A DNA stretch of 52,779 bases from a virus. The DNA lies in the IMG/VR virus record IMGVR_UViG_3300014827_000174, positions 1 to 52,779 of that record. One strand, written 5' to 3'. This document shows positions 8,736 through 16,801 of this stretch, in pieces. Below the pieces are notes generated by a model. It did not search any database. It worked only from the letters and a program-made list of their open reading frames with translations, and was not told where the DNA came from. How positions within the stretch are numbered: the stretch's first letter is position 1; the number at the start of each line of letters is the position of its first letter. The position numbers were made by a program, and so were the translations under genes.

Positions 8736-8808
8736 TTTATCCGCCTCACACATTCATCTGTTTAATGAGGTTAACCCCTCATAGTTCTATACTTGTTTGA
8801 CAATTTGT

Positions 8809-9204
8809 TCACACCATGGTGGGATCTGGAGTTGCAACGGATACAGGTGTGGCTACAACCGGGCTAATAGTAAACGGTTTAATCTTAGCAAGTTCTTGAG
8901 CTATAATTCCTTTAAACAAAGCCAATATCTCTTCCATGGGAAGGTTCTTTCCGAATCCGGTTTTGGCTATTTCTGTTTGAATAATATTGGTCACGGAATT
9001 AGCTAAATCAACCGATGGCAAAATCCCCCCCACTTGCTGCTTAGCATCGACAAAGCCCTGGCCTAAGATATAAGACGATGAGGCAATCACAAGATAGAGC
9101 ACATCTTCCGGCGGCATACCTAGTTTCAATACGAAGTTAAGCAATACGATTAAGACAATTCCAACGAACGCCCATAGTTTACGAGACTTAAGTTTTTCGG
9201 ACAC
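8809..9204 (-). CDS. holin-like phage membrane protein
   Basis: A 131-residue protein with a short basic N-terminus (SEKLKSRKLW), one clear hydrophobic helix at about 11-30 and a second at about 35-50, then a soluble Pro/Val-rich tail. This is the layout of small phage membrane proteins of the lysis cassette, and it follows the endolysin gene directly. Holins form lesions in the cytoplasmic membrane that release or activate the endolysin. I cannot name a family, so 'holin' is inferred from topology and position; the XhlA-like protein upstream is the other lysis membrane protein. A terminator lies between the endolysin and this gene, so its expression relies on readthrough. Confidence 0.55.
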   Translation of the reverse strand: MSEKLKSRKLWAFVGIVLIVLLNFVLKLGMPPEDVLYLVIASSSYILGQGFVDAKQQVGGILPSVDLANSVTNIIQTEIAKTGFGKNLPMEEILALFKGIIAQELAKIKPFTISPVVATPVSVATPDPTMV

Positions 9205-9230
9205 GATTAATTCCTTCTTTCTTTTTTGAG

Positions 9231-9259
9231 CAAAATAAATAGCAGGTCATTTACCTGCT
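9231..9259 (-). terminator. intrinsic terminator between endolysin and holin-like gene
   Basis: On the minus strand AGCAGGT, a 5-base loop and ACCTGCT form a 7-bp stem followed by ATTTATTTTG. Moderate strength. Most endolysin transcripts would stop here, with some readthrough into the holin-like gene. Confidence 0.7.
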
Positions 9260-9297
9260 TAAACCTTCTGAGCTATTCACATTAGGGTTTGAGGGCT

Positions 9298-10344
9298 CTA
9301 AAACTTACTAAATCCACCGTTCCATGCTACATAGCCACTTTTTGTGTTAGCTCCTTTGTTAGTGGCATAAACGACATGCAATTTACCTTTCTTCCTGTAG
9401 AGTGGTGTTGCTGATTCTCTAGGATTCAAAGACCCTAAACTACCACCAATCTCATCGAGAACCGCTTCCATTGTAGAGCCATTCTGCCATTGGCTTTGGT
9501 AGATATACTGGATACAGCTAACTACATTGGCTACGTATCCACTTTTTACGCCTGTCGGTGTGGGATACTCAACTAGGCATAACTGCTTTGAACCGCTGAC
9601 ATCTAGGACAGTTATCCTATCCCCTTTGGAAACATATCTTCCTGGAATTGTATTCCCGTTTGCATCCCTAATATAAAGGTCGTCATTGATAACCTTGGCG
9701 TTGTTGGGATAAGTGTATTTTAGTGTAGCAACGGGAGGAACTGAAACAGGTACAGCGCTGGGAGCAGGACCATCTACATAAGCAATACCAAAGTAGTCAC
9801 AAATGCCTTTTGCGTGGGCTACAGCGATGGTGTCTAAGAATGGCTTTGATTTTAACTTGGAAGCATCAGAAGAAGAGTCAATAAATCCACTTTCAGTTAA
9901 AATGGCAGGCGCATTGGTATTAGGGCCCGTTACATAATCATGCGCAATCTTAACCCCTCTGTTTGCCCACTGGCCTGCATTTACAAGATAAGGGAGAACC
10001 CTTTTGGCTAAAGTTTCTGCCTTGCCACCTGTACCATAAATTAAAATTTCTTGTCCTGTTCCCCCTCCTGCATTAATATGAATTGCCACAAATATATCTG
10101 CATTGACGTTATTAGAAATATCACATTTTGCTTGTAGAGATTGAACTAATGAAAAACCAGACGATAATCCTGTTACAAGGTCCCCATCTCTTGTGAGGAC
10201 AACCTTGAATCCATTTAGTTCAAGCATGGGTTTTAGCTTTCTACAAATATAGAGTGTTAAGTCTTGCTCTAGTAACCCATTACCTTCTGCCCCTGTGTCA
10301 TGACCATATGAGTTATGCCCTGGGTCTAAAACTACAACTGGCAT
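9298..10344 (-). CDS. N-acetylmuramoyl-L-alanine amidase (endolysin)
   Basis: A 348-residue phage endolysin. The Amidase_3 domain fills about residues 1-190 with all zinc and catalytic residues in place: DPGHN (His10), Glu26, VAIHIN (His89) and the catalytic Glu151 in LTESGF. It cleaves the bond between N-acetylmuramic acid and L-alanine in peptidoglycan. After a Pro/Ala/Val linker near 195-205, the C-terminal part (about 210-280) looks like an SH3-type wall-binding domain and the last 70 residues form another small module. There is no signal peptide, so release should need the holin. The ATG overlaps the stop of the XhlA-like gene (TAATG). Confidence 0.92.
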   Translation of the reverse strand: MPVVVLDPGHNSYGHDTGAEGNGLLEQDLTLYICRKLKPMLELNGFKVVLTRDGDLVTGLSSGFSLVQSLQAKCDISNNVNADIFVAIHINAGGGTGQEILIYGTGGKAETLAKRVLPYLVNAGQWANRGVKIAHDYVTGPNTNAPAILTESGFIDSSSDASKLKSKPFLDTIAVAHAKGICDYFGIAYVDGPAPSAVPVSVPPVATLKYTYPNNAKVINDDLYIRDANGNTIPGRYVSKGDRITVLDVSGSKQLCLVEYPTPTGVKSGYVANVVSCIQYIYQSQWQNGSTMEAVLDEIGGSLGSLNPRESATPLYRKKGKLHVVYATNKGANTKSGYVAWNGGFSKF

Positions 10345-10682
10345 TACTTTATCAGTCCTTTCAAAACCATACTATAATAAAAAGTCCAGAGATTAGTTAA
10401 TGCAAAAAATACAAGAGTTACAGTTCCCGCTATAATCGCATTTTTTAGTTTGTTATACGTTTGCAAAGGTCGTTCGTTTATTTCTTTAACCTCGGTCGTT
10501 ACCTTTGCTAAATTAGTCGTAAGGATTTTTGTTGCTTCCAAAACCTTATCGACAGTGCCCTCCATTCTAATATTAGATTTCTCTATATCTACTAGACTTT
10601 TAGAGTGGCCTTTGTCATTATCCTTAAGTTCAGAACAATCATCCTCTACGTGCTTAAATCTTCGGTCAATGTCCTCTTCCAT
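10344..10682 (-). CDS. XhlA-like lysis-associated membrane protein
   Basis: A 112-residue protein: a long N-terminal coiled coil (about 1-80, heptad-rich, charged) and a single C-terminal hydrophobic segment (about 85-105) ending in KGLIK. This matches the shape of XhlA/haemolysin-type phage proteins that work with holins to release endolysin. It precedes and overlaps the amidase gene. The start ATG at 10682 has AGGAGG about 10 bases upstream. The assignment is from architecture and position. Confidence 0.75.
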   Translation of the reverse strand: MEEDIDRRFKHVEDDCSELKDNDKGHSKSLVDIEKSNIRMEGTVDKVLEATKILTTNLAKVTTEVKEINERPLQTYNKLKNAIIAGTVTLVFFALTNLWTFYYSMVLKGLIK

Positions 10683-10729
10683 CCCAATACTTACCTCCTG
10701 TTTTCAGAAAACTTCTGCATCGGAGGGAA

Positions 10730-10784
10730 ATACAATTTATTGTATAACCCACAAGGGTACAGGGTGCGTACTACCTTGTGGGTT
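10730..10784 (-). promoter_or_regulatory. hairpin plus operator-like inverted repeat upstream of the lysis genes
   Basis: A perfect 11-bp stem (AACCCACAAGG at 10746-10756 with CCTTGTGGGTT at 10774-10784) encloses a 17-base loop that itself holds GTAC...GTAC. It is not followed by a U-run on either strand. Right next to it, ATACAAT-TT-ATTGTAT (10730-10745) is an inverted repeat with 7-bp arms, the size of a repressor operator. Both lie between the tiny Trp-rich peptide and the XhlA-like gene, so they probably control lysis gene expression or mRNA stability. Confidence 0.5.
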
Positions 10785-10806
10785 ACCGTCCCGCAAGTGA
10801 TTTAGA

Positions 10807-10854
10807 TTACATGCCTACCACAGATACAACGGATAGCCATAACCACCACCACAT
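10807..10854 (-). CDS. 15-residue Trp-rich hydrophobic peptide with a strong ribosome binding site
   Basis: AGGAGGTGATCTT leads directly into ATG of the frame MWWWLWLSVVSVVGM, then TAA. The near-perfect Shine-Dalgarno match (AGGAGGTGATC) argues strongly for translation. Four of the first six residues are tryptophan. It lies after a terminator-like structure and before an 11-bp hairpin, the arrangement of a leader peptide in an attenuator, although the downstream hairpin lacks a U-run. It may instead be a small membrane-active lysis peptide. Confidence 0.5.
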   Translation of the reverse strand: MWWWLWLSVVSVVGM

Positions 10855-10874
10855 AAGATCACCTCCTAATAAAG

Positions 10875-10918
10875 AAGGGCAAAGAAAAAAGACTATCTCT
10901 AGTCCCTGCTTTACCCTT
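10875..10918 (-). terminator. nested hairpins ending the tail operon
   Basis: On the minus strand GACTA-GAGA-TAGTC (10891-10904, a GNRA-type tetraloop) is followed by TTTTTT (10885-10890), a compact intrinsic terminator. It sits inside the loop of an outer 10-bp stem (AAGGGTAAAG / CTTTGCCCTT; 10909-10918 with 10875-10884, one G-U pair). Separates the tail genes from the lysis genes. Confidence 0.75.
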
Positions 10919-10937
10919 GTTCATTTAATTAGACTAC

Positions 10938-11096
10938 TTACATAGCAATTTGCGCTTCGGTCATTTGAGGAGTCGTTAAAATCATGTCGCATTCTGACTG
11001 GGTAATACGAGCTGGAACTTTACTTTGAAGATAAACTTCGTCTACTTTTCTCATAATCCAAAGATTGAGAATGAACGCATAAGCTGGACTTTGCAT
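10938..11096 (-). CDS. small XkdX-like phage tail-region protein, 52 aa
   Basis: ATG 11096 behind GAGGTGGTGA starts a 52-residue frame beginning MQSPAYAFILNLWIMRKV and ending with a short helical segment (TTPQMTEAQIAM). Small proteins of this size with an N-terminal Trp/Tyr-rich stretch and a C-terminal 'TxxQ' helix are found at this place, between tail fibre and lysis genes, in many Firmicute prophages (XkdX family). The match is by size, position and pattern only. Function unknown. Confidence 0.6.
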   Translation of the reverse strand: MQSPAYAFILNLWIMRKVDEVYLQSKVPARITQSECDMILTTPQMTEAQIAM

Positions 11097-11126
11097 TGAT
11101 ATTCACCACCTCTCATCGCTTCAACT

Positions 11127-11366
11127 CTACAGAAGCGTCATCATAAAATCCTCCAACGCTGATATTCGTTCTCCGTCAGAGGGAGGGGATACAGCTCTTG
11201 TTTGGGCGTTAAGGATAACTTGAAACTCAACGTCGGTTACTTCTTTTGCGTCGAGTTCGTCAGTTGTAAAACCAGCGCTCATAGCATTCGCAAGCTCCAT
11301 TTCCACGGTATTACAAGATGAAGAGGTTAGCACCCTTTTCGTGGCTATTTCGACGACGACGACCAT
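11127..11366 (-). CDS. small phage tail-region protein, 79 aa
   Basis: Not recognised. A small acidic soluble protein with a beta-prone start (MVVVVEIATKRVL), a central acidic segment and a C-terminal helix ending ISALEDFMMTLL. ATG 11366 follows AAGGAGG with good spacing, 13 bases past the stop of the large structural gene upstream, so it is co-transcribed with the fibre genes. Position suggests a fibre-assembly helper or structural accessory; that is inference. Confidence 0.65.
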   Translation of the reverse strand: MVVVVEIATKRVLTSSSCNTVEMELANAMSAGFTTDELDAKEVTDVEFQVILNAQTRAVSPPSDGERISALEDFMMTLL

Positions 11367-11379
11367 TGTAATTTCCTCC

Positions 11380-13938
11380 TTATTGGCCCCATACTTGAAG
11401 AGACATTTGAATCGTATCCGTGGGTATATAATAACTAGGGTTACCCTGTAAGTCCCAGTTTAAGGTGAACCCTGTCGCGTTAAATACAACCCCCGCTTCC
11501 GTAACAGCCATCCCTGAGTGCATTAGTATTATTCGTGCCGTATTTACAGCTGTATGGCTATCTCCAAATCTAAACCAACAGTTGTGCTGAACTCCGTCGA
11601 AAGAACCATCAGAATCATAGTAAGAGTTGGGACCAGCACCCGCCGTCAACGATGCTCTTATTCTTATGAAGGAAGGCGTAAACCCCGTTGTAAAAGCTTG
11701 GGCTCCCGTGGTATTCGTAGCGTGAGTTCCTGAACCACTCCAAACCCTACATAATATCTGAGAAGCCCCGTGAGTAGGGTTAGTCAAGAACATTTGTCCT
11801 GCGGATGAAGTCATCCTTATAGGAGAATCTATACCATCATTCGTTACGTCATGGAAGTCAATATATTTACCAATTTCCATAACACCGTCCGTTTTAACGA
11901 CGGGTATATGTGGCCAAGTACCCCCGTTTGCGCTAGTACCCCCTAGTCTAAATCCACCGAGCATGTCTGAATTTAGATTAGTATTTAGTACCCCATTTGA
12001 TACGGGTATATTTCCCGTTGCGTTCCCTGCCGCATATCCTCCGTGCAAGGCTGAGTTTAAATTAGGAACAACCGTGGTAGAGGTAACGATCAAGGGGGGC
12101 GTACCTATCGCGATATTACTGACTAATTGAGTCGTTGTGATGGTATCCGTGGCGCTAACTTTGCCGCCTACGGTTAACTTTGAAATCCCATCGGGAAGAG
12201 AGTTAATCCCAACGCCGTTACTTCTAAGAGCAAGCATCGGAATATAGGAATTAATGGCTTGGGATAATATCGTCGATAACGCGCCAAGAGTCCCCTCGAT
12301 AGCTATGCTCGCGGTGTCCTTAACCGTTAAAATATACGTTCCAATGGAAGTATCAAGTAACCCAGATAGCGTGGTCGTAAAGGTGAATGTTCCAGCTACC
12401 CAGCCCGAGTTTGTAACCGCCCCGCCATTATATTGATACGTTGGATTGGTTATCGTCAGCCCTGTTGTTATGCTTGTATTAAGCTTAATAAGCCCCGTTA
12501 TGATGGCTGTTGTTTGTGCCCTTTGAACAGGGATGACCAGGGGGGTAATCGTCCCATAAGTAATCGTTGAAGGGTTATAGTAATTCAACATTATCTGGGT
12601 GGCGCTGGCAGCTAAATAGTTCCCATAGGTGGCTTTTGATGTAACCCTGACGACGCAGGTAGACGATAGTGCAACCGCCGTTAGAAAAAAACTAGCCGTC
12701 AAAACCGATAAGTCTGTACAGCCTGTTACGTTGGTAAAAGCCCCGCCCGCTATACTAACCGCTACGTCATACTTGATTGCTGCTGCACCCAATTGGTCTG
12801 TGGCTGCATTCCAAGTTACCGTTATCGCCTTTCTATTCGGAATATAATACAGCGTTCCTCCGACGTTATAAGTTCCCGAGGTCACTAATCCCGGAGTGGT
12901 CCACAGGGGGTTTACCCGAAGATCAACCGCAATCGTTTTTGTAGACGTACCCGAACTCCCGAAGGCGTTTGTTGTGGTAAGGGTGAAACTTAAATTCCCC
13001 ACATAATTTGAACCGCTAAATAGAGCCTTAAGTTCCGTCATGCTAATAGGGATGGTCACTGCTCCCGCCGTAACGGTTATGGGATTAGTAATCGTTATTC
13101 CTAAACAAGCGAGGCTATAAGTAAACGCCGTACTCCCCTGAGTATTTGCCGCTCCGGTTACCGTAAGGGCTAGCGATGTTGCCCCGAAAGTAAGGCTCGC
13201 GGAACTTCCTAAAGTAGCCGGTGTGAATGTATTCTTGGTAATAAACCCAGAAAAGAGAAAGCCCGATTGTGCCGCACTGGTATCGAAACAACTTACGGCG
13301 TACCGCACTTGATGGCCCTGAGCTAGAGAGGAAATATTGTCCGTATAAGTTGGGGTTCCAACGGATATTCCGCTAGCTATTACAGGCCATGATCCGCTTT
13401 GATCCGTTTCTTTCTGGACCGTATAAGTAACCGTTGATTCGTTATCATTAGCGCCCCATCCATTCAGGGTAACGCTTGATAAGTTTTCTGCCACTATACC
13501 TGCAACGGGGTTGAGAGTGATGGAGCCTAACATTTGAGGAGCAGTGTTCCACACTGACACGGTAACCGATCCTCCAACAGTCGCATTAGGAGAAGTGGCA
13601 CCCCCGTTATTACAGTACCATTCTACGCTTGCTGAATAAGTCCCTCCCCCAGAACCCGCGCCAACTGAGGTGTCGATGATGGCGGTTCTAGTTTCATTGA
13701 GTCCCCAAGTATTTCCTCCTCCGAAACCAACCCAACCGGAGGTTGTACCGTTGACTGTAACCCTAGCCAACATATACGTGCCGTAACCAAAACTACCTTC
13801 TGTCATTTTCAAGGTTACTTCAAAATGATGGTTTACAACTGATCCGTTTCTTCCACTTTGCCAGTATCCAATACCATGGTTCCAGTCTGGTGCCCCAGAG
13901 TTTACTGTGTTTACGGAATAATTATTTAAATCACCCAT
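11380..13938 (-). CDS. phage tail fibre / receptor-binding structural protein
   Basis: An 852-residue protein almost free of Cys and Met and very rich in Thr, Ser, Gly, Ala and Val, typical of extended beta-structure. The first 130 residues form one domain (MGDLNNYSVNTVNSG..., several Trp). A run of beta-sandwich-like repeats (fibronectin/Ig-like pattern) follows to about 600. The C-terminal 120 residues (SGSGTHATNTTGAQAF... ending LQVWGQ) resemble a trimeric fibre tip that would bind the host surface. It is the last large gene before the lysis cassette, the usual place for a receptor-binding protein. I cannot assign a named family. Confidence 0.7.
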   Translation of the reverse strand: MGDLNNYSVNTVNSGAPDWNHGIGYWQSGRNGSVVNHHFEVTLKMTEGSFGYGTYMLARVTVNGTTSGWVGFGGGNTWGLNETRTAIIDTSVGAGSGGGTYSASVEWYCNNGGATSPNATVGGSVTVSVWNTAPQMLGSITLNPVAGIVAENLSSVTLNGWGANDNESTVTYTVQKETDQSGSWPVIASGISVGTPTYTDNISSLAQGHQVRYAVSCFDTSAAQSGFLFSGFITKNTFTPATLGSSASLTFGATSLALTVTGAANTQGSTAFTYSLACLGITITNPITVTAGAVTIPISMTELKALFSGSNYVGNLSFTLTTTNAFGSSGTSTKTIAVDLRVNPLWTTPGLVTSGTYNVGGTLYYIPNRKAITVTWNAATDQLGAAAIKYDVAVSIAGGAFTNVTGCTDLSVLTASFFLTAVALSSTCVVRVTSKATYGNYLAASATQIMLNYYNPSTITYGTITPLVIPVQRAQTTAIITGLIKLNTSITTGLTITNPTYQYNGGAVTNSGWVAGTFTFTTTLSGLLDTSIGTYILTVKDTASIAIEGTLGALSTILSQAINSYIPMLALRSNGVGINSLPDGISKLTVGGKVSATDTITTTQLVSNIAIGTPPLIVTSTTVVPNLNSALHGGYAAGNATGNIPVSNGVLNTNLNSDMLGGFRLGGTSANGGTWPHIPVVKTDGVMEIGKYIDFHDVTNDGIDSPIRMTSSAGQMFLTNPTHGASQILCRVWSGSGTHATNTTGAQAFTTGFTPSFIRIRASLTAGAGPNSYYDSDGSFDGVQHNCWFRFGDSHTAVNTARIILMHSGMAVTEAGVVFNATGFTLNWDLQGNPSYYIPTDTIQMSLQVWGQ

Positions 13939-13953
13939 TAAGTTTCACCTCCT

Positions 13954-15375
13954 CTAAAACATAAAATCTACGCCGTCCGCCCTTTTTTGAATAAACATAT
14001 TACCCATGATTATCTTGTCGTTAACTTTCATCTGTCCGTCAATAACGACCGAAACATCGTTTGCCGTTCCTTGTTTAGCAAAAATGAAGTCGTCAGCAAT
14101 GGCGCTGTTTGACTGTAATAACAAGGCGCTTGTTACAGGGTCTTTCTTGACATTGAAGCCGTTATTATACATCTCAATTAGATTCGCGTTGGCGATATCA
14201 TTGGGGAATATTACGTTTGAGTTCGCGTCCTTAGATATTTCCAGCCTTGCCATAATGGTGGCTTTACTAAGGGCGGGGTTGAATACCATCGACGTCCCGA
14301 TGCTTACAGGGTTGTTGAAAGTACAGGCGGCCTCGTCAATACCAACGATAAGCGAAGCGTCATTATTGGAGTTCATATGAATTGAGCCCGAAGTCGTGTT
14401 TGTGTCGACAATATGGATATTTCCAACGTGCAAAGCGCCTGAAAATGTTCCCCCGAAGTTACCCGTGAGAGCCGTCATCGTACCGTCTTGCTGTACCCTG
14501 AACGGAGCGATTTCTTTGTTAGCCTCGATATCTCCCGCCCATATTCTCACGGGATTCAAACCGGTCATATCGGTTGTCATACCCGCGTTGGGTAAGACTA
14601 CTTTACCCCGAACGATCGCGGTATTGATTTCAGCGTTTCCGTTTTGGAGAAGTTGCCAACCCGCTACGCCAGCGGCGTAATTAATTGACTGTACATTGCC
14701 CGCGAGTGTAACTGATCCCTCAGAACCTACTACAAATGTTTGATCGTTATTCGCATTGGTAATGATTAAGCCCTTAGCATTCATCTTATCGGCTGTTACT
14801 GCTCCTACTGCAATACTTTCAGCCAGAATTGATCCGACTAATATCTCTGCGGCGGTGATACTTCCGGCCATTATTTCATTGGCAGTGATACTTTTTGCGG
14901 CGATCTCTCTGGCTGTTATTGCATCAATAACCATTTTGTCCCCGGTGATCGTTCCAGCACAAATAGCGCCTACTCCGATGGCATCCGCTGCGATTGAACC
15001 TGCGGTAATTGATCCAACGGCCATTTGATCCGCAGTAATACAACCCGTTGCCAGAGCATCTGTTGTGATGGCGTTTGCGGCGATTGCATTGGCTACTATT
15101 GAACCGGGAACGATTAGATCCCCATCGATCACCGTTGAGTTGGGAACAGTGATGGCAATTCCTAGCTTATTCAAAAAAACCAAGCAATCTGAATCTGTTA
15201 AAGTTGGGTAGGCATCAGATACCACTAAGATTGTTGGAGTTGCCGCTAACCAATAGACATAATGATAGTCTGTGTGTCCATCAGGAAGGCCATAGGAAAC
15301 TCCCTTATAAACCATCGTTAATCCTGCCCATTGGATTTCTAAGGATGTGGGCATATGATTTGCAATCGTGTACAA
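13954..15375 (-). CDS. phage tail fibre-like protein with beta-helix repeats
   Basis: A 473-residue protein. Residues 1-80 carry a module shared with the next gene upstream: YTIANHMP, a Trp-Ala segment, FVYW-like YVYW, then LTDSDCLVFLN. Residues about 85-200 hold many imperfect 10-residue repeats of the form AITA-x-x-I-A, predicted to form a left-handed beta-helix or trimeric shaft. The C-terminal half has beta-rich segments such as GKVVLPNAGM and MKVNDKIIMGN. The start codon is TTG 15375 behind AAGGAG; the nearby ATG is in another frame. It probably forms part of the baseplate or side fibres. Confidence 0.65.
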   Translation of the reverse strand: MYTIANHMPTSLEIQWAGLTMVYKGVSYGLPDGHTDYHYVYWLAATPTILVVSDAYPTLTDSDCLVFLNKLGIAITVPNSTVIDGDLIVPGSIVANAIAANAITTDALATGCITADQMAVGSITAGSIAADAIGVGAICAGTITGDKMVIDAITAREIAAKSITANEIMAGSITAAEILVGSILAESIAVGAVTADKMNAKGLIITNANNDQTFVVGSEGSVTLAGNVQSINYAAGVAGWQLLQNGNAEINTAIVRGKVVLPNAGMTTDMTGLNPVRIWAGDIEANKEIAPFRVQQDGTMTALTGNFGGTFSGALHVGNIHIVDTNTTSGSIHMNSNNDASLIVGIDEAACTFNNPVSIGTSMVFNPALSKATIMARLEISKDANSNVIFPNDIANANLIEMYNNGFNVKKDPVTSALLLQSNSAIADDFIFAKQGTANDVSVVIDGQMKVNDKIIMGNMFIQKRADGVDFMF

Positions 15376-15416
15376 ATTTAATCATCTCCTTTTGAGAAAG
15401 CAAGAGCGAAACATTT

Positions 15417-16784
15417 CTACATAAGTAGATGTTTCGCCATGTTTAAACGATCCGATGCAACCGATCCTGCTCCGATTTGTGTTCCTGTCACCGTGCCATT
15501 GACTAAGTTTGCCCCGGTAATTGTCGTTCCTGCGATCTTTGCCCCGGTTACGGCATTGGAGGCTATTTCCGTTCCTGTTACTGCGTTTGCCGCAATCGTT
15601 GCCGTTGTGATTTGATTGGCTCCAATGGCAGCGGTTAATACAGCCCCCGCTCCTATTTTAGTAGCGATAACTGCTCCTGCCCCTAAAGCCGTCGCATCAA
15701 CATTTCCTGCTAAAATTTTTGCCGAAGTAACTGCTCCTGCTCCCAAAGCTGTAGCGGTAACTGCCCCTACTCCTAGCCCGGCGGCAACTACTGCCCCGGC
15801 ACCTATCCCTGCGGCGACAATTGCCCCCGCTCCGATAGCACCCGCAAGAACTGCTCCTGTAGCAATTTTAGTTGAAATAACCGCATTTGCCCCTAGTTCA
15901 TTGGCTGTAATGGCCCCGGTATTTATTGCTGCTGTATTGACGACACTTGCCGCAAATTGAGCTGACGCAGAAATGCCTCCTGTGGCAATTTTTCCTGCGA
16001 TAATTGCGCCTGATCCGATAGCGCCTGAATCAACGACGCCTGCCGTGAATTGATTGGCTGCTGAAACCCCCCCGACAGCAATCTTTCCTGCGATAACGGC
16101 CCCTGCTCCAATTTCTAAAGACCCTACTGCCCCAGTCGCAATTAAGGCTGTTGTTATTTGATCGGCCCCAATGGCCGCCGTTAATACGGCGCCTGCTCCT
16201 ATTCCATTTGCGATAACCGCCCCGGTTGAAATATGCGTTGATGTTATGGCATTTCCTGCAATATTTAAGGAACCGATCCCACCCGTTTTGACTTCACTTC
16301 CACTAACCGTTCCGTCAAGTAAAGCAGAGCCTGTACTCATTTGTCCCATAACTGTACTATGTTTTCCACCATCATTAATGAAGACTAAAACATCATCTTC
16401 AGTCAAAGTCGGCTTAATAGCACTTGTTAAGAAGGTTGTTTTATCTGCTTGAAGCAGTGTCCAATAAATAAATTTATTGGCTGAGTTTCCGTCTATGATC
16501 GCATAATTAATCCCTTTAAAAACCACATTACATGCAGCCCAAGCAACTGATCCCACAATTGGCATATTATCTGCGATGGTATAACCGTCTAATTGATGCC
16601 TCGGCAGATTTAAGTCTCTACTTCCAAATTTTCCAGTCTGGCCTGCTTTTGTGTAAAGACAATCCAATCTGTACTCGATGTCATGGAGAATACTTTTGAA
16701 CTTGAAATCCATCGCGTGATTGATTGATTTCGTGACCAACACTTCTAACTGTTTAATTTTTGAGTTTCTTCTCACACGTTTCAT
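15417..16784 (-). CDS. phage tail fibre-like protein dominated by hexapeptide-type repeats
   Basis: A 455-residue protein. Residues about 1-65 are basic and helical. Residues about 65-145 contain the module YTIADNMP ... FKGINYAIIDG ... KFIYW ... LTEDDVLVFIN, also seen in the following gene. Residues 150-440 are an almost uninterrupted array of repeats like GAGAVIA-x-x-I-GAGAV, rich in Gly, Ala, Val and Ile, a classic beta-helix shaft. It ends LNMAKHLLM, almost the same as the end of the Tal protein (LNLAKHILV). ATG 16784 (GAGGG upstream) is preferred to the TTG codons before it. Confidence 0.65.
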   Translation of the reverse strand: MKRVRRNSKIKQLEVLVTKSINHAMDFKFKSILHDIEYRLDCLYTKAGQTGKFGSRDLNLPRHQLDGYTIADNMPIVGSVAWAACNVVFKGINYAIIDGNSANKFIYWTLLQADKTTFLTSAIKPTLTEDDVLVFINDGGKHSTVMGQMSTGSALLDGTVSGSEVKTGGIGSLNIAGNAITSTHISTGAVIANGIGAGAVLTAAIGADQITTALIATGAVGSLEIGAGAVIAGKIAVGGVSAANQFTAGVVDSGAIGSGAIIAGKIATGGISASAQFAASVVNTAAINTGAITANELGANAVISTKIATGAVLAGAIGAGAIVAAGIGAGAVVAAGLGVGAVTATALGAGAVTSAKILAGNVDATALGAGAVIATKIGAGAVLTAAIGANQITTATIAANAVTGTEIASNAVTGAKIAGTTITGANLVNGTVTGTQIGAGSVASDRLNMAKHLLM

Positions 16785-16801
16785 CAACAAATCCCTCTTT
16801 C

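Noticed and set aside
14396-16452. Several long plus-strand frames inside the fibre genes
   Set aside because: They are antisense shadows created by the Ala/Ile/Thr-rich repeats (GCN/ATN codons read backwards) and have no ribosome binding sites.
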